A stretch of 64,000 nt of DNA from Bacteroidales bacterium (GCA_017991835.1 JAGOPY010000008.1:112501-176500), one strand, 5' to 3'; numbered from the stretch's first letter, positions 17,436 to 27,285 are shown. Notes: generated by a model from the letters alone, not told the origin. Numbers and translations are program-made.

Positions 17436-19019
17436 TTACGCCACCACCACCTTCCCCGTATACCGCCTGCCTTTTTGATCCGTCACTACCACCACATACA
17501 TCCCCGGCGGATAACCCGACACATCCAAAACAAGCATCCGGTTCACCGGCACCTCTCCTTGTCCCCCCATCTCCTCGTCTCCCCGTCTCCCGGTCTCCAC
17601 CTCTCTTCCAAACACATCATAAACAGCTATCTCAACTTTCCCTGCAGCTACTATATCCGGCAACGTCAGCGCTACCCAATCTTCCGCCGGATTCGGGTAG
17701 ATTTTTACCGTAGATTCATATTCTTCCCGGGTGGGCAATTCATCGATGTTGACAAACAGTTCGCAATCCAGGTCCATGGTATCCGATTGGATTTCATAGG
17801 GGCAAAGGCTGTCGTACGTCATCGGCTGGGTGTAAAGGGTGTCGTCTTCAAGGTTAGTGTTCATTTTCCATAAACATATATCAAAATAATAGTCAAGTGT
17901 ATAAAAACCTGTTACGACGATCTTATTATCATGAGTCTTGATGATTTCCGTAGGGCATCTGTTTTCGTGGAGCAATGTTCGTCTATTTAAAATGTTGCCT
18001 AAGGTATCGATTTTTAATATATCGCTATATCCATCATCAACATTTAACGAAACACTCCAATTAATACCTGTTAAAAGAGTGGAGTCAGTAAAAAGGCTAA
18101 TTGGGTCTGCTCCACCTCCGACTAAAGTGTCGCCAAGCAAGTATTTCTGATAAACAGGAATACCGCTGTTATCGAATTTGAAAATGGAAGGTGTCATTGG
18201 ATACCCGGTTCCTTTAAATCCGCCTGCGCTATAAAAATATCCATCATTGTTTTCACAGACCTGATAAGCCGCACCAATGCCCCCTTCCCAGATTAAATCC
18301 CAAATTTGATTTCCGGAAGTATTGGTCTTTATCCAGAACGGTTTCAATCCTGGATGAAAACACTCTCCTGAGACAAGAAAATTCTTATCTTCAGTTAAAT
18401 AAAGATCTCCGCCTTCTTCATTATTAATCAAAGTATCTTCCTGGGCAAGATAACTAATCCATAATGGTTCTCCTGCTGTATTAAGTTTTATAAGGCAGAT
18501 CCGTGCGTACAATGAATCACTCCGGTAATACCTGAGCATGCCGATATAACCATCTTCAATCGCAATTATACCTGATGCATCATTGTTACCATTGGAAAGT
18601 AAAATTGTGCACCATTCTACCTCACCACACACATTGAGTTTAAAGAAGAACGGATCGAACTGCGGGTCTGACAGGGTAGTGTTGCCACAGGCAACTAATC
18701 CCTGATCGGCTGTTTTTGTGCAGGAACCCAGATAATTCTGATAAGCGCCATTCCCGTACTTCTTATTCCAGAGTTCATTGCCATTTATATCTGTTTTGAT
18801 GATCCAGGCATATTTGAAAGTAGTGTAATTTGCACAAATATCGCCTCCCAGCAAGTATCCGAAATCGTAATCTTCAATGACTCTATTGACATAACAATGA
18901 AAATAGCCTCCGTAAACCTTTGGCCAATCTTGTGAGTTAATTTGTAAAAAAAGAAGTGAAAATAAACTCATGCAAAAGATTCTGATAGCGCGTATGTGTA
19001 TCGACTTTATAAATATCAT
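17436..19019 (-). CDS. T9SS-sorted secreted protein with Kelch/SBBP-like repeats
   Basis: 527 residues. It has a hydrophobic signal region (13-30), then a beta-propeller-like run with repeated WIIKTDINGNELWNKKYG-type units (WxxK…D.xGN..W), common in Bacteroidota secreted proteins with fragments like WxKTNTSGNQIW. A T9SS C-terminal domain follows (VKIYPNPAEDWVALTL … PPGMYVVVV). The sorting domain is interrupted by a polar stretch GRRGDEEMGGQGE encoded by a microrepeat. It lies inside the pigment cluster with no obvious role there. Function unknown. Confidence 0.8.
   Translation of the reverse strand: MIFIKSIHIRAIRIFCMSLFSLLFLQINSQDWPKVYGGYFHCYVNRVIEDYDFGYLLGGDICANYTTFKYAWIIKTDINGNELWNKKYGNGAYQNYLGSCTKTADQGLVACGNTTLSDPQFDPFFFKLNVCGEVEWCTILLSNGNNDASGIIAIEDGYIGMLRYYRSDSLYARICLIKLNTAGEPLWISYLAQEDTLINNEEGGDLYLTEDKNFLVSGECFHPGLKPFWIKTNTSGNQIWDLIWEGGIGAAYQVCENNDGYFYSAGGFKGTGYPMTPSIFKFDNSGIPVYQKYLLGDTLVGGGADPISLFTDSTLLTGINWSVSLNVDDGYSDILKIDTLGNILNRRTLLHENRCPTEIIKTHDNKIVVTGFYTLDYYFDICLWKMNTNLEDDTLYTQPMTYDSLCPYEIQSDTMDLDCELFVNIDELPTREEYESTVKIYPNPAEDWVALTLPDIVAAGKVEIAVYDVFGREVETGRRGDEEMGGQGEVPVNRMLVLDVSGYPPGMYVVVVTDQKGRRYTGKVVVA
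17551..17605. repeat. Microrepeat inside the T9SS sorting domain coding sequence
   Basis: CTCC-rich period of about 8-9 bases (variants of gtctccc/gtctcct) lies in frame within the sorting domain of the gene at 17436-19019. It resembles intergenic low-complexity repeats and adds about 18 polar residues between two conserved strands. Confidence 0.6.
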
Positions 19020-19079
19020 AATTAGAGCAAATTTATTAGTGTTTAAAAATGAATGGTTTCATACAGGTAGTTAAGCAGG

Positions 19080-22000
19080 TCAATTCTTGCCCTTACTCAG
19101 TTTCTCAGCTTCCAATAACCGGTTATCTAAATATAGTCCGATTATATACAAACCATTTGGAAGATTTTTGAGATCTATAACAATTTGATTTTCGCTTTGC
19201 TTTACATTGTATCTTTTTAGCAAATTGCCTTTAATATCAATTATAGTTATAACACCTGAAAGAGCTTCAGCTTCAATATTGTAATAAGCGATCACATAAT
19301 CCCCTGCAGGATTAGGAAATAACCTGAGGTAATCTGTTTCTATTTCATTTTTTATTTTGCCAGATGCATAAGGCATTGTTTCGGAAGATTTTGTATAAGC
19401 CGGTAATTCAACTGTTTCAATATATTTAAGAAATCCACCTTTTACCAGAATCCCTCTTGCATGTGCTGCCAGTTTCACATCACCATTTTCCATCAGATAA
19501 TAAACATCCTCCACAAAAGATGAGTCTAGATCATTTGCATTCCAATGATTTTCTGCCATTTGATCAAGGATCTCAAAAAAATCGATATACTGTTGATGCG
19601 TTAATTCCTGGTCTTCATCTAAATCAAATTGTGCGGGTATATAGTTGAGAATAGCCATGGCATTTGCGGTGTCCTTCTTTTCCCAATAGGCAAATGCGAG
19701 GTCGTATTTTGATCTGATGTCATTTTCCGTTTCGAGAAAAGCGATAATTGAATCTACCGGATTGATTACGTTCGTATCAAGCAAGAATTCTCTCATCAGT
19801 TCATGTTTTGCTTTAGATCGGATCTGCTGCCAGGATGTTATTTGAGCTTCAAGAATTTCTTTTGCTCCAAAGTAATTTTTCCCTTCCATTATTTGCGCTA
19901 TCAAATAATCAGGCATGGGTTCGTACCGATTATCCAAAGCTTCAAAGAATTCATCTTTTTTTGCAGACTGAGGATTAGCCTCCATAATATCCCGTATCAT
20001 AGCATTCGGCAATACATCTTCCTTAAAAATCGCCTGTTTAATCACAGTATCCGAAAGGTAAGGCGAGTCACTTAAAAGTTCCAGCCAGATTTCTTCGCCA
20101 TCTTCGGGCAAACTGGTCATCACGTCAAAGTTGAGTTCGTCGGTATTTCCACCATCGACCAGGGCGTTCAACTCAATCTTAAGAAGCGAAATATGGTTAT
20201 CCGCATCAATGATGCATTGACGGGGAGATGAATAATTTTTCAACTCATTCTCTCCACCAATACCGGAAGGACACGCAAGGGGTTTTTGAAAGCCGACATT
20301 AATTAAATGCAATTCGATCGTTTCATTCGTATAATTAGTGTCCGTAGGGTAAGTCAAAGGGTAAATCTGTCTTTGATGGTGCAAGTAACATATATCCTCA
20401 GCAGAGTTATAATAATTATAGTGGGTTATATTTTCAGGATTTGCTATGGAATCCATTAAGGTAAATGTATTCCCTGCCGGAGCTGTAATAGAAACAGTGT
20501 CGTAAGGGACCCCCTGAATTATCTTGATACCTTGAATTCCGGTAGGAGGCCCATCGTCAACAACCACTAAAAAATCATTTATATTTTCATACATGTCATT
20601 GCACTTCAGGCAGAGCCCTGAAGTGTCGCGCCCGCGATTCTCCCCGATACATATCATCCCGGCTTCCAGGTGAGAAAATTGATTATCATATATCTCGTTA
20701 TCTGAAGGTCCCGAATTTTTAATGCCGAAGCCATAAAAAGGACTTTGTCCTCCAGTCATTGGCGGTAAAAATGCATAACACGAATCATCCTCAATATGAT
20801 AGCCGGTGCATCCTTCTAAAAACAATCCTCCGTTGAATCGGCCGGGCACAATATATTCTTTACATTTGGTTAATTCGAAATCATTGGAAATGACTTCTGC
20901 ATAATTGATGCCTGAAAGCGATATCCCCACCAGGTTCTCATTAAATTTTATCTCACTAAAGCTGAGTGTTTTGGAAGATAATGCATTCATGGCTTTAACT
21001 CCGTACTCCAGGCGTTGAAAGATGCAAGAATCAACATTTATACAAGGCGTAACATTTGTGTCGTTGCAATATTGCTGAAGCATATAATTGGCATCGATAG
21101 AATTGATTCCAATTCCCCTGATCGGATAAGGCTGATAGTCAAAACCACTTTCATTCCTGAAAACACAACCAAATAACATCACCCCGAATACATCCTGCAT
21201 ATCTATATGTGATAACGGAACGTGATCAGCGTAAAATGAATCGGTTGTCACAAAATTGCATTTTTTTATTCGGGCTGAATAGGGTATTTCATGGCCTTGC
21301 CAGGAATTTACAAAGGAAGCCAATTGAATATCAATTTCGTTATTCAGGAAAGTGGAAAATTCGGCCCTGATTATTCCGCCGTTATATTCATTATTGGTGT
21401 CGCCAACAGTGCAATAATTTGCAATTCCTATTTTGGCATTTTCTATCAAAGCCTCATTTTTCACAATTACAACTCCGAAATAACTTTCCATTAGCTGGGA
21501 TGTGTCCTGGCCATAGATTTCGACGCCATTCCAGAGTTCGGGACAAGCTTTTGTCAGGTGACCACCATCGATTATTAGTTTGCCACCCCGATTTACTATA
21601 AAGCGTGTTTCAGGTGCGAATGCCACATAAGCGCTGATAGTTAGGCAAGCTCCCGAATCGATGTTTATTGTATAATTCACCACCGTAGAATCAGTCCAGG
21701 TCGTATCGGAACTTATATGATGAACGACTGTATCCATTTCAATGATACACTTACAATTGTAATTGTCGTCATAATATCCAACGAATGGATCATTATCGTT
21801 GCAATCTTCCTGGCCAGGACAATTGCAGTTAGCCGGTTTTATTCCAAGGCCCCACCAGCAATAGCCGTCCCCATCCATATCCAGGCAGTTTACTGGTAAA
21901 GCAGTATCGTTCCTGTATACAGGCGTTTCTATAGCTGCCACTTTATCAGTTAAAAAAGCATCCACTTTTAGATTGCAAAATCCATTGATACCCCAACCAT

Positions 22001-23180
22001 CATTTAATCCCAGGCTGTTTTTCACTAACCATATTACCGAACTGTCACGGTTGTCAAAATTATATCCGCATAAAACAACCGCATGATTAGAATTTCCGTT
22101 TTCGGGTGTATAGCCTACATTAAGTGGGCCTTCTTCGATCAATGCTAACCGGATCTCGTCAAAATCTTCTTCATCGATCAGTTTGTAATTTAAGAAACTT
22201 GTCAGGCTTTCCGGTTGAGCACAAATATCGCTACAACTATCATTTACACAATCCATTTCATTATATGGAAAACAATTCTCCGTAACGATCCCAAAATCTC
22301 TTATGAATTCTAATGCATCTAATATATAGCCCCCATTGCACCCTTTTTTACAAATTGCCAGTTGGCGTTCTGACAAATCAAGATCTAATGTATCATTTGA
22401 ATATAAGTTCGCCATTGCTTCGGTTTGTCCTACAGAACTAAATGCCCAGCAGGTACCATAAGGAAATTGATTCTTAACGGATGTAAGCCATCCGGTTCCT
22501 AAAGTATCTCCATCATAATATGGAGACAAGGAGTCATTCGCTCCATGCCTCTCCCTCCAATCAAAATGCCGGACGAGGTCAGGATCGACCTTTGGGTAAT
22601 TCCGGTGGCCGAGAAATTCGAAAATTCCGCCAGCGTAATAGTCGTAACCCAGTAAATTATACCCCTCGCCGAACATGGCTGATTTTGATTCGTAATAAGA
22701 TGCCACAATGGAATTGTCGCCCGATGTCCAGTTCATGCCAAAATCGGCAACCCGTTGGTTCATCGCCTCTATCTTATCTGCATCCAGCTCCCTTTTCGCT
22801 GTATACCGGGCAGTTTCCGCGTTTTCCTTTGCTTCTGTTTCGTACGAAAAGCTTTTCAAATCCAATGTTGCGTCGATTATCTGAATAATTACAGAAGCAG
22901 GATTGGCCATATCAAGCGCACACGTTTCATCACAATGATCCTGAACGGTAAAATCGATTTCAGGGCAAATTAACGGGTAAGCCTCCAGGACCATGTACCG
23001 AAACCCGTTCTCATCTTCCAGGATCACCCTGACCAGGCTTGTATCACTGTTTAACTCAACATCTCCTTCTATCAGCAGTTCACTGATCAGTTCGATGTTT
23101 TCGAAAGGGAAAATTTCAGCATCTGTGGTAAATGTGCTGTCGATTTGAATGGATTGCGCTATTGCAGGAATGGAAAACAT
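19080..23180 (-). CDS. T9SS-sorted papain-like (C1A) cysteine protease
   Basis: 1,366 residues from the ATG at 23180. The peptidase domain (about 205-410) keeps all key residues: oxyanion Gln in KNQFPYGTCWAF (Q238), Cys244, His366 in NSNHAVVLCGYN, and Asn388 in VKNSLGLNDGWG. A Ca-binding-like DMDGDGYCWWG … DCNDND segment follows, then a beta-helix-like region (about 520-950), a helical region, and a T9SS domain (LRLFPNPAGDYVIAYY … NGLYIIGLYL). The visible start gives a clipped signal peptide; the full one reads into frame only if a poly-G tract at 23220-23226 changes length. It splits the pigment cluster and probably acts as a surface or secreted protease. Confidence 0.85.
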   Translation of the reverse strand: MFSIPAIAQSIQIDSTFTTDAEIFPFENIELISELLIEGDVELNSDTSLVRVILEDENGFRYMVLEAYPLICPEIDFTVQDHCDETCALDMANPASVIIQIIDATLDLKSFSYETEAKENAETARYTAKRELDADKIEAMNQRVADFGMNWTSGDNSIVASYYESKSAMFGEGYNLLGYDYYAGGIFEFLGHRNYPKVDPDLVRHFDWRERHGANDSLSPYYDGDTLGTGWLTSVKNQFPYGTCWAFSSVGQTEAMANLYSNDTLDLDLSERQLAICKKGCNGGYILDALEFIRDFGIVTENCFPYNEMDCVNDSCSDICAQPESLTSFLNYKLIDEEDFDEIRLALIEEGPLNVGYTPENGNSNHAVVLCGYNFDNRDSSVIWLVKNSLGLNDGWGINGFCNLKVDAFLTDKVAAIETPVYRNDTALPVNCLDMDGDGYCWWGLGIKPANCNCPGQEDCNDNDPFVGYYDDNYNCKCIIEMDTVVHHISSDTTWTDSTVVNYTINIDSGACLTISAYVAFAPETRFIVNRGGKLIIDGGHLTKACPELWNGVEIYGQDTSQLMESYFGVVIVKNEALIENAKIGIANYCTVGDTNNEYNGGIIRAEFSTFLNNEIDIQLASFVNSWQGHEIPYSARIKKCNFVTTDSFYADHVPLSHIDMQDVFGVMLFGCVFRNESGFDYQPYPIRGIGINSIDANYMLQQYCNDTNVTPCINVDSCIFQRLEYGVKAMNALSSKTLSFSEIKFNENLVGISLSGINYAEVISNDFELTKCKEYIVPGRFNGGLFLEGCTGYHIEDDSCYAFLPPMTGGQSPFYGFGIKNSGPSDNEIYDNQFSHLEAGMICIGENRGRDTSGLCLKCNDMYENINDFLVVVDDGPPTGIQGIKIIQGVPYDTVSITAPAGNTFTLMDSIANPENITHYNYYNSAEDICYLHHQRQIYPLTYPTDTNYTNETIELHLINVGFQKPLACPSGIGGENELKNYSSPRQCIIDADNHISLLKIELNALVDGGNTDELNFDVMTSLPEDGEEIWLELLSDSPYLSDTVIKQAIFKEDVLPNAMIRDIMEANPQSAKKDEFFEALDNRYEPMPDYLIAQIMEGKNYFGAKEILEAQITSWQQIRSKAKHELMREFLLDTNVINPVDSIIAFLETENDIRSKYDLAFAYWEKKDTANAMAILNYIPAQFDLDEDQELTHQQYIDFFEILDQMAENHWNANDLDSSFVEDVYYLMENGDVKLAAHARGILVKGGFLKYIETVELPAYTKSSETMPYASGKIKNEIETDYLRLFPNPAGDYVIAYYNIEAEALSGVITIIDIKGNLLKRYNVKQSENQIVIDLKNLPNGLYIIGLYLDNRLLEAEKLSKGKN

Positions 23181-23219
23181 ACAACTAAGGACCAGAAGGA
23201 TTAGGATCAGAATTCCGAA

Positions 23220-23226
23220 GGGGGGG
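23220..23226. other. Poly-G tract at the signal-peptide start of the cysteine protease
   Basis: Seven G on the plus strand (seven C on the coding strand). Upstream of Met at 23180 the coding frame continues as FGILILILLVLSC, a signal-peptide core without a start codon. An ATG at 23239 (MRTFAPP…) joins that frame only if the tract has eight bases. It could be a sequencing error, a true frameshift, or a phase-variable switch. Confidence 0.6.
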
Positions 23227-23239
23227 CAAATGTTCTCAT

Positions 23240-23615
23240 AATCAGCGGATTAAAGGGTAATAATGCGGTGTGATGAATTAACGGAATAAAGATATGTTAT
23301 TCCGGAGGGAAAAGCAAGCAGGTTTAAATAAATTGACTCCACCCACCCCTTGATCCCCTCCCATGCCAATATTTGAGGATCGATCCCGGATTACCGGGGG
23401 AGGGGAAAAGGGTGGTAATTCCATCCTTGTGCTACAATATTGGATCACCTACGGTGAAGGTTCCAGATTCCAAATTCCAAATTCCAAATAGCAACCTTAT
23501 TACTACTTTATAACTACTTTATGGCAACTTTATGACAACTTTATGACGCTCGCGCAGCGAGCTTATGACGCGAACAAAGTGAGTTTATGACGCCCTTTTG
23601 ACCTCCGACCAATGA
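23240..23615. repeat. Repeat-rich intergenic region between KAS II and the protease
   Basis: About 375 bases without a gene. It holds several short repeat types in a row: ATTCCAAATTCCAAATTCC (about 23466-23489), a run of ACTTTATGAC-like units (about 23505-23545), and the hairpin GCTCGC-GCA-GCGAGC flanked by TTATGACG. No coding frame is convincing. The upstream part probably contains the protease promoter. Confidence 0.6.
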
Positions 23616-24833
23616 CTAAAGACCTCTAACAACCAGCGTGCTGTTCGTGCCGCCGAATCCGAAGGCATTGGAAAGGAAAATATTGAAATCCTGGTGGATG
23701 GTACGATCGGCGATTTTCAGTTTTGCCGAATATTCATCGGGGTTTTCGAAGTTGATGTTGGGGGCGATAAAGTTGTTCTGCATCATCAGGATGGAATAGA
23801 TCACTTCGCTGGCGCCGCCCATCCACATTTCATGGCCGGTCATCGATTTGGTGCTGCTGATCCAGGGCCTTGCGTCGCCGAATACGAGATCGATCGCTTC
23901 GGCCTCTTTCGCGTCGCCAACGGGGGTGCTGGTGGCATGGGCGTTGATGTAGCCGATCTCTTTTGCGGATAGGCCGGCGTCTTTCAGCGCCATCCGCATC
24001 GCTTTCACCGGCCCGTCGAGGTTGGGAACAGAGATATGGTCGCCATTGGAGGAGAAGCCGTAACCGATCACCTCGGCCAGGATCTTCGCGCCGCGCCTGA
24101 CGGCTGAGTCGTAGCTTTCCAGGATCAACGTGGCCGCCCCGCCGCTGGGCACCAGCCCGTCGCGGTCGCGGTCGAACGGGCGGCTGGCTTTTGTTGGCTC
24201 GCCATCCCTGACCGAAAAAGCATTCAGCGCATCGAAGTTTCCGGTCGATTCGAGATTGACCTCCTGCCCGCCGCCGGCAATGATGCACTCCTGCAATCCG
24301 CTGCGGATGAGGTAGTATGCCAGCCCCAGGGCATGCGATCCGCTGGCGCAGGCGCCGCTCACCGTAAGATTGATCCCTTTCAGCTTGTAAATCACCGAAA
24401 GATTCATCGTGATGGTCGAGTTCATGGTCTGAAAGATCAGCCCCGAACCGATCAAAGCCGTATCCTTCTTGTCGCGCATGATGTCGATGGTCTCGATCAC
24501 CGGTACGGCCGAGCTGTCGTTGCCGAACAGGATGCCCGCTTCCACTTTGTCGAGGTAATCCTGGTCGATACCGGCCTGCCTGAGCGCCTCAACTGTGCTG
24601 ATGTAGGCGTATTCGGCCTGCTCCGCCATGCCGATCCGCTGGCGCCGGTCGAGCAAACCTTTCAACTGCGGCCGCTCCAGGATGCCCGTCAGGCCTGAGC
24701 GGAAACCCATCTCTTTGCGGGCCGGCTCAAACCCGATCCCCGATTTTCCGGTATAAAGCGATTCCCTCACCTCTTCGAGATTCTTCCCGATGGTGGAGTA
24801 GATGCCCATTCCGGTTATGACAACGCGATTCAT
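23616..24833 (-). CDS. Beta-ketoacyl-ACP synthase II (KAS I/II family)
   Basis: 405 residues. The thiolase-fold active site is complete: Cys162 in SGACASGSHALG, His299 in NAHATSTPVGD, Lys329 and His334 in SSTKSMTGHEMWMGGASE. It would extend the polyene chain with malonyl-ACP. In aryl polyene/flexirubin loci a second, inactive KAS (chain-length factor) often accompanies it; none is seen here. It sits 67 bases after the FabG-like reductase on the same strand, with a microrepeat between. The pathway role is inferred from neighbours; a housekeeping FabF is less likely. Confidence 0.9.
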   Translation of the reverse strand: MNRVVITGMGIYSTIGKNLEEVRESLYTGKSGIGFEPARKEMGFRSGLTGILERPQLKGLLDRRQRIGMAEQAEYAYISTVEALRQAGIDQDYLDKVEAGILFGNDSSAVPVIETIDIMRDKKDTALIGSGLIFQTMNSTITMNLSVIYKLKGINLTVSGACASGSHALGLAYYLIRSGLQECIIAGGGQEVNLESTGNFDALNAFSVRDGEPTKASRPFDRDRDGLVPSGGAATLILESYDSAVRRGAKILAEVIGYGFSSNGDHISVPNLDGPVKAMRMALKDAGLSAKEIGYINAHATSTPVGDAKEAEAIDLVFGDARPWISSTKSMTGHEMWMGGASEVIYSILMMQNNFIAPNINFENPDEYSAKLKIADRTIHQDFNIFLSNAFGFGGTNSTLVVRGL

Positions 24834-24840
24834 ATGATAG

Positions 24841-24900
24841 TTAAAAGTTCAAAATTCAAAGTTCAAAGTTTACAAAGCATTTTGCACTTTGCACTTTGAA
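24841..24900. repeat. TTCAAAG microrepeat abutting the reductase stop codon
   Basis: About eight copies of TTCAAAG/CACTTTG-like heptamers fill nearly the whole 67-base gap and end exactly at the reductase stop codon (24901). The halves are partly inverted (GTTCAAAGTT … CACTTTGAAC), so a hairpin is possible. Confidence 0.7.
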
Positions 24901-25632
24901 CTATGTATATAGTCCTCCATTTACTGAAATAACCTCTCCCGTGATATAACCTGTTCGTTCTCCCGCCAGGAATGCCACCGCTTCCGCCACCTCTTCCGGG
25001 TTACCGAAACGGCCCATCGGGATGAGCGGTTTGTGCTGGTTTTCGTCTAGATCTTTCGTCATATCGGTCCGGATAAATCCCGGGGCCACGGCATTGACGG
25101 TAATGTTCTTTTTGGCCACTTCCTGGGCCAGCGCTTTGGTGGCGCCGATCACGCCCGCCTTGGCCGCCGAGTAGTTCACCTGGCCCGGCAGCCCTTTTAT
25201 CCCCGAAAGGGAAACCACATTGATAATCCGGCCCCACTTATTCACCATCATGTTTTTAATGAGTTTCCGGGTGATGAAAAACAGGCTTCCAAGGTTGGTA
25301 TTCATCACGCTGTTCCATTCCTCATCGTTCATGAATACCAGCAGGTTGTCTTTTCTGATCCCGGCGTTATTGACCAGGATGGCGATATAATCGTCAGGAT
25401 GCGCCTCCATCCATAAATCGAGGGCTTTTTCGGCTGCTTCCTGCGAACTCACATCGAACGGGAGGAGCTCCGCCTCGCCGCCGTTACCGACGACGGCGGC
25501 CATTGTTTGCCGCGCTTCTTCCTCATTCGACCTGTAGTTGATGATAACAGGATATCCCATCTCTGCCAGCCTGATGCAGGTTGCTTTTCCGATTCCACGG
25601 GATCCGCCGGTCACCAGCGCGTATTTCTTCAT
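24901..25632 (-). CDS. 3-oxoacyl-ACP reductase, FabG-like SDR
   Basis: 243 residues, short-chain dehydrogenase. It has the cofactor motif TGGSRGIG (8-15), NNAG (88-91), catalytic Ser141, Tyr154 and Lys158 (YSAAK), and ends with GEVISVNGGLYT, typical of FabG. It would reduce the 3-keto group during chain extension. It begins 3 bases after the ammonia-lyase stop, so they form one transcript. Being next to the ammonia-lyase and KAS II places it in the aryl polyene half of the pathway. Confidence 0.92.
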   Translation of the reverse strand: MKKYALVTGGSRGIGKATCIRLAEMGYPVIINYRSNEEEARQTMAAVVGNGGEAELLPFDVSSQEAAEKALDLWMEAHPDDYIAILVNNAGIRKDNLLVFMNDEEWNSVMNTNLGSLFFITRKLIKNMMVNKWGRIINVVSLSGIKGLPGQVNYSAAKAGVIGATKALAQEVAKKNITVNAVAPGFIRTDMTKDLDENQHKPLIPMGRFGNPEEVAEAVAFLAGERTGYITGEVISVNGGLYT

Positions 25633-25635
25633 CCG

Positions 25636-27171
25636 TCAGATATTTAAGCTGTTATTGCTGATATACTCGTTGATCTTCCGGAGATCGGGCGACATGTAGT
25701 GGTCGTCGGCAAAGGCCGGCACCCGGGCCCTGAGAGCGTCGTAGATTCCGCCGGTAAAGGTCGACATCCGGTTACGGATTTTCAGGTGATCGACCGCCTG
25801 CATCAACGTCAGGAGATGGATCGACATCACCTCGAAACTGTTGCGGATCACGCGGCCGGTGAGAAGAGCCGCGTTTGTTCCCATGCTCACGATATCCTGG
25901 TTGTCGTTGTTGGTCGGGATACTGTGGATATAAACGGGATTGGAGAGCGACTGGTTTTCGGCAACGGTGGAAGTCGCTGTGAACTGGGTTCCCTGCATGC
26001 CGAGATTAAGGCCCAGCGTGCCGAGGTTGACGAATGGCGGAAGCTTTCCGTTGAGTTTGTCGTTCATCAGGAAATTGAGCTGCCGCTCGGCCAGCATGGA
26101 AAGTTTGGTTATGGCCAGTTTGAGTTTATCCATCTCGAGTGAGATGTAATCGCCGTGAAAATTCCCGCCGTGAAAAACATTACCGTTCCGGTGATCGATG
26201 ACAGGGTTGTCGTTCACAGAGTTGATTTCGTTGAGGACGACTCTTTCGGCTGCATGGATCGTATCGGCCACCGGGCCGAGGATCTGCGTGATGCACCTGA
26301 GGGAGTAATATTCCTGGATTTTTTTAGTGAAGACCGTTTCGCCGTTTGTCCCGTTGAAGAGATCTTCGGCCCTTTTGCGGGTTAAACGGCTGTCGGCCAA
26401 AATATTCTGGAGCATGCCGGTGATCTCCTGCTGCCCCGGGTGAAGCTTAACGCGGTTGAGTTCCAGCGAAAAATGGTCGTCGTAGCTTTCCACGACTTCG
26501 TTGATCAGTGCAGAGGCCGCCACTGCCCATTGGAGCAGGCGTTTGGCGCGGATCACATTGACGATCCCGATGCCCGACATTACCGAAGTCCCGTTGATCA
26601 GGGAAAGCGCTTCGCGTATATGCATCTTCACCGGTTCCAGTCCTGCTTTCCGCAGGGCCTCTTCCGTTGCCATCCGGGTACCTCTCACCGTCACTTCGCC
26701 TTCGCCGATGAGGGCCAGGGCCAGGTGGGCCAGTTGTACCAGGTCGCCGCTGGCGCCTACGCCGCCGTGGCGCGGGATGACCGGGGTAATATCGTGGTTG
26801 ATGAAATCGCGCAGCAGTTCAACGACCGACGGATGGATGCCCGAGTAGCCTTTCATCAGGGTATTGAGCCGGGCCACCATCAGCGCTTTCACGTGGATTT
26901 CGCTGATCGGTTCGCCCATTCCGGCGGCATGGCTGCGGATGAGGTTATACTGCAATGCCTGCCGGTCTTTTTCCTGCACTTTATATTGCGACATCGGACC
27001 CAGGCCGGTATTGATGCCGTAGATAATTTTATTTTTCGAGAAATCCTTTAAAAACAGAAAACTGTCGTTGACCGCGGAAAACGCTTCCGGGTCAAGGCTG
27101 ACAGTCTCCTGGCCGAAAATGATCTGCTGAAAATCCTCCAGGCAGATATCCCTTCCACCAATAACGATCAT
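25636..27171 (-). CDS. Aromatic amino acid (tyrosine) ammonia-lyase
   Basis: 511 residues, HAL/PAL/TAL family. It has the MIO-forming Ala-Ser-Gly at 140-142 (GGVGASGDLVQLAHLAL), Tyr51 in YGINTGLGPM, and the segment NLIRSHAAGMGEP (H81). From memory it closely follows the tyrosine ammonia-lyase of the Flavobacterium flexirubin locus over its length, including FVNLGTLG and HSIPTNNDNQDIVSMGTN. It would make 4-coumarate from tyrosine as aryl starter of the polyene. It is the first visible gene of the cluster transcript. A histidine ammonia-lyase is less likely because no other hut genes are present. Confidence 0.9.
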   Translation of the reverse strand: MIVIGGRDICLEDFQQIIFGQETVSLDPEAFSAVNDSFLFLKDFSKNKIIYGINTGLGPMSQYKVQEKDRQALQYNLIRSHAAGMGEPISEIHVKALMVARLNTLMKGYSGIHPSVVELLRDFINHDITPVIPRHGGVGASGDLVQLAHLALALIGEGEVTVRGTRMATEEALRKAGLEPVKMHIREALSLINGTSVMSGIGIVNVIRAKRLLQWAVAASALINEVVESYDDHFSLELNRVKLHPGQQEITGMLQNILADSRLTRKRAEDLFNGTNGETVFTKKIQEYYSLRCITQILGPVADTIHAAERVVLNEINSVNDNPVIDHRNGNVFHGGNFHGDYISLEMDKLKLAITKLSMLAERQLNFLMNDKLNGKLPPFVNLGTLGLNLGMQGTQFTATSTVAENQSLSNPVYIHSIPTNNDNQDIVSMGTNAALLTGRVIRNSFEVMSIHLLTLMQAVDHLKIRNRMSTFTGGIYDALRARVPAFADDHYMSPDLRKINEYISNNSLNI

Positions 27172-27194
27172 TCTTCTGAAATTTTCCGCAAAGT

Positions 27195-27285
27195 AAGTAA
27201 AAAAAAGTCATTAGTCATTCGTCATCAGTCGTCAGTCGAAAGTCAATGAAAAATGAAAAACGCAAAATGCAAAACGGAACAGGCA
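27195..27285. repeat. Microrepeat next to the metallopeptidase stop codon
   Basis: GTCATTAGTCATTCGTCATCAGTC-like heptamer units (about 27208-27245), then AATGAAAAATGAAAAACGCAAAATGCAAAA-like units, running up to the stop codon at 27286. This is another member of the stop-adjacent microrepeats seen in this window. Confidence 0.55.
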
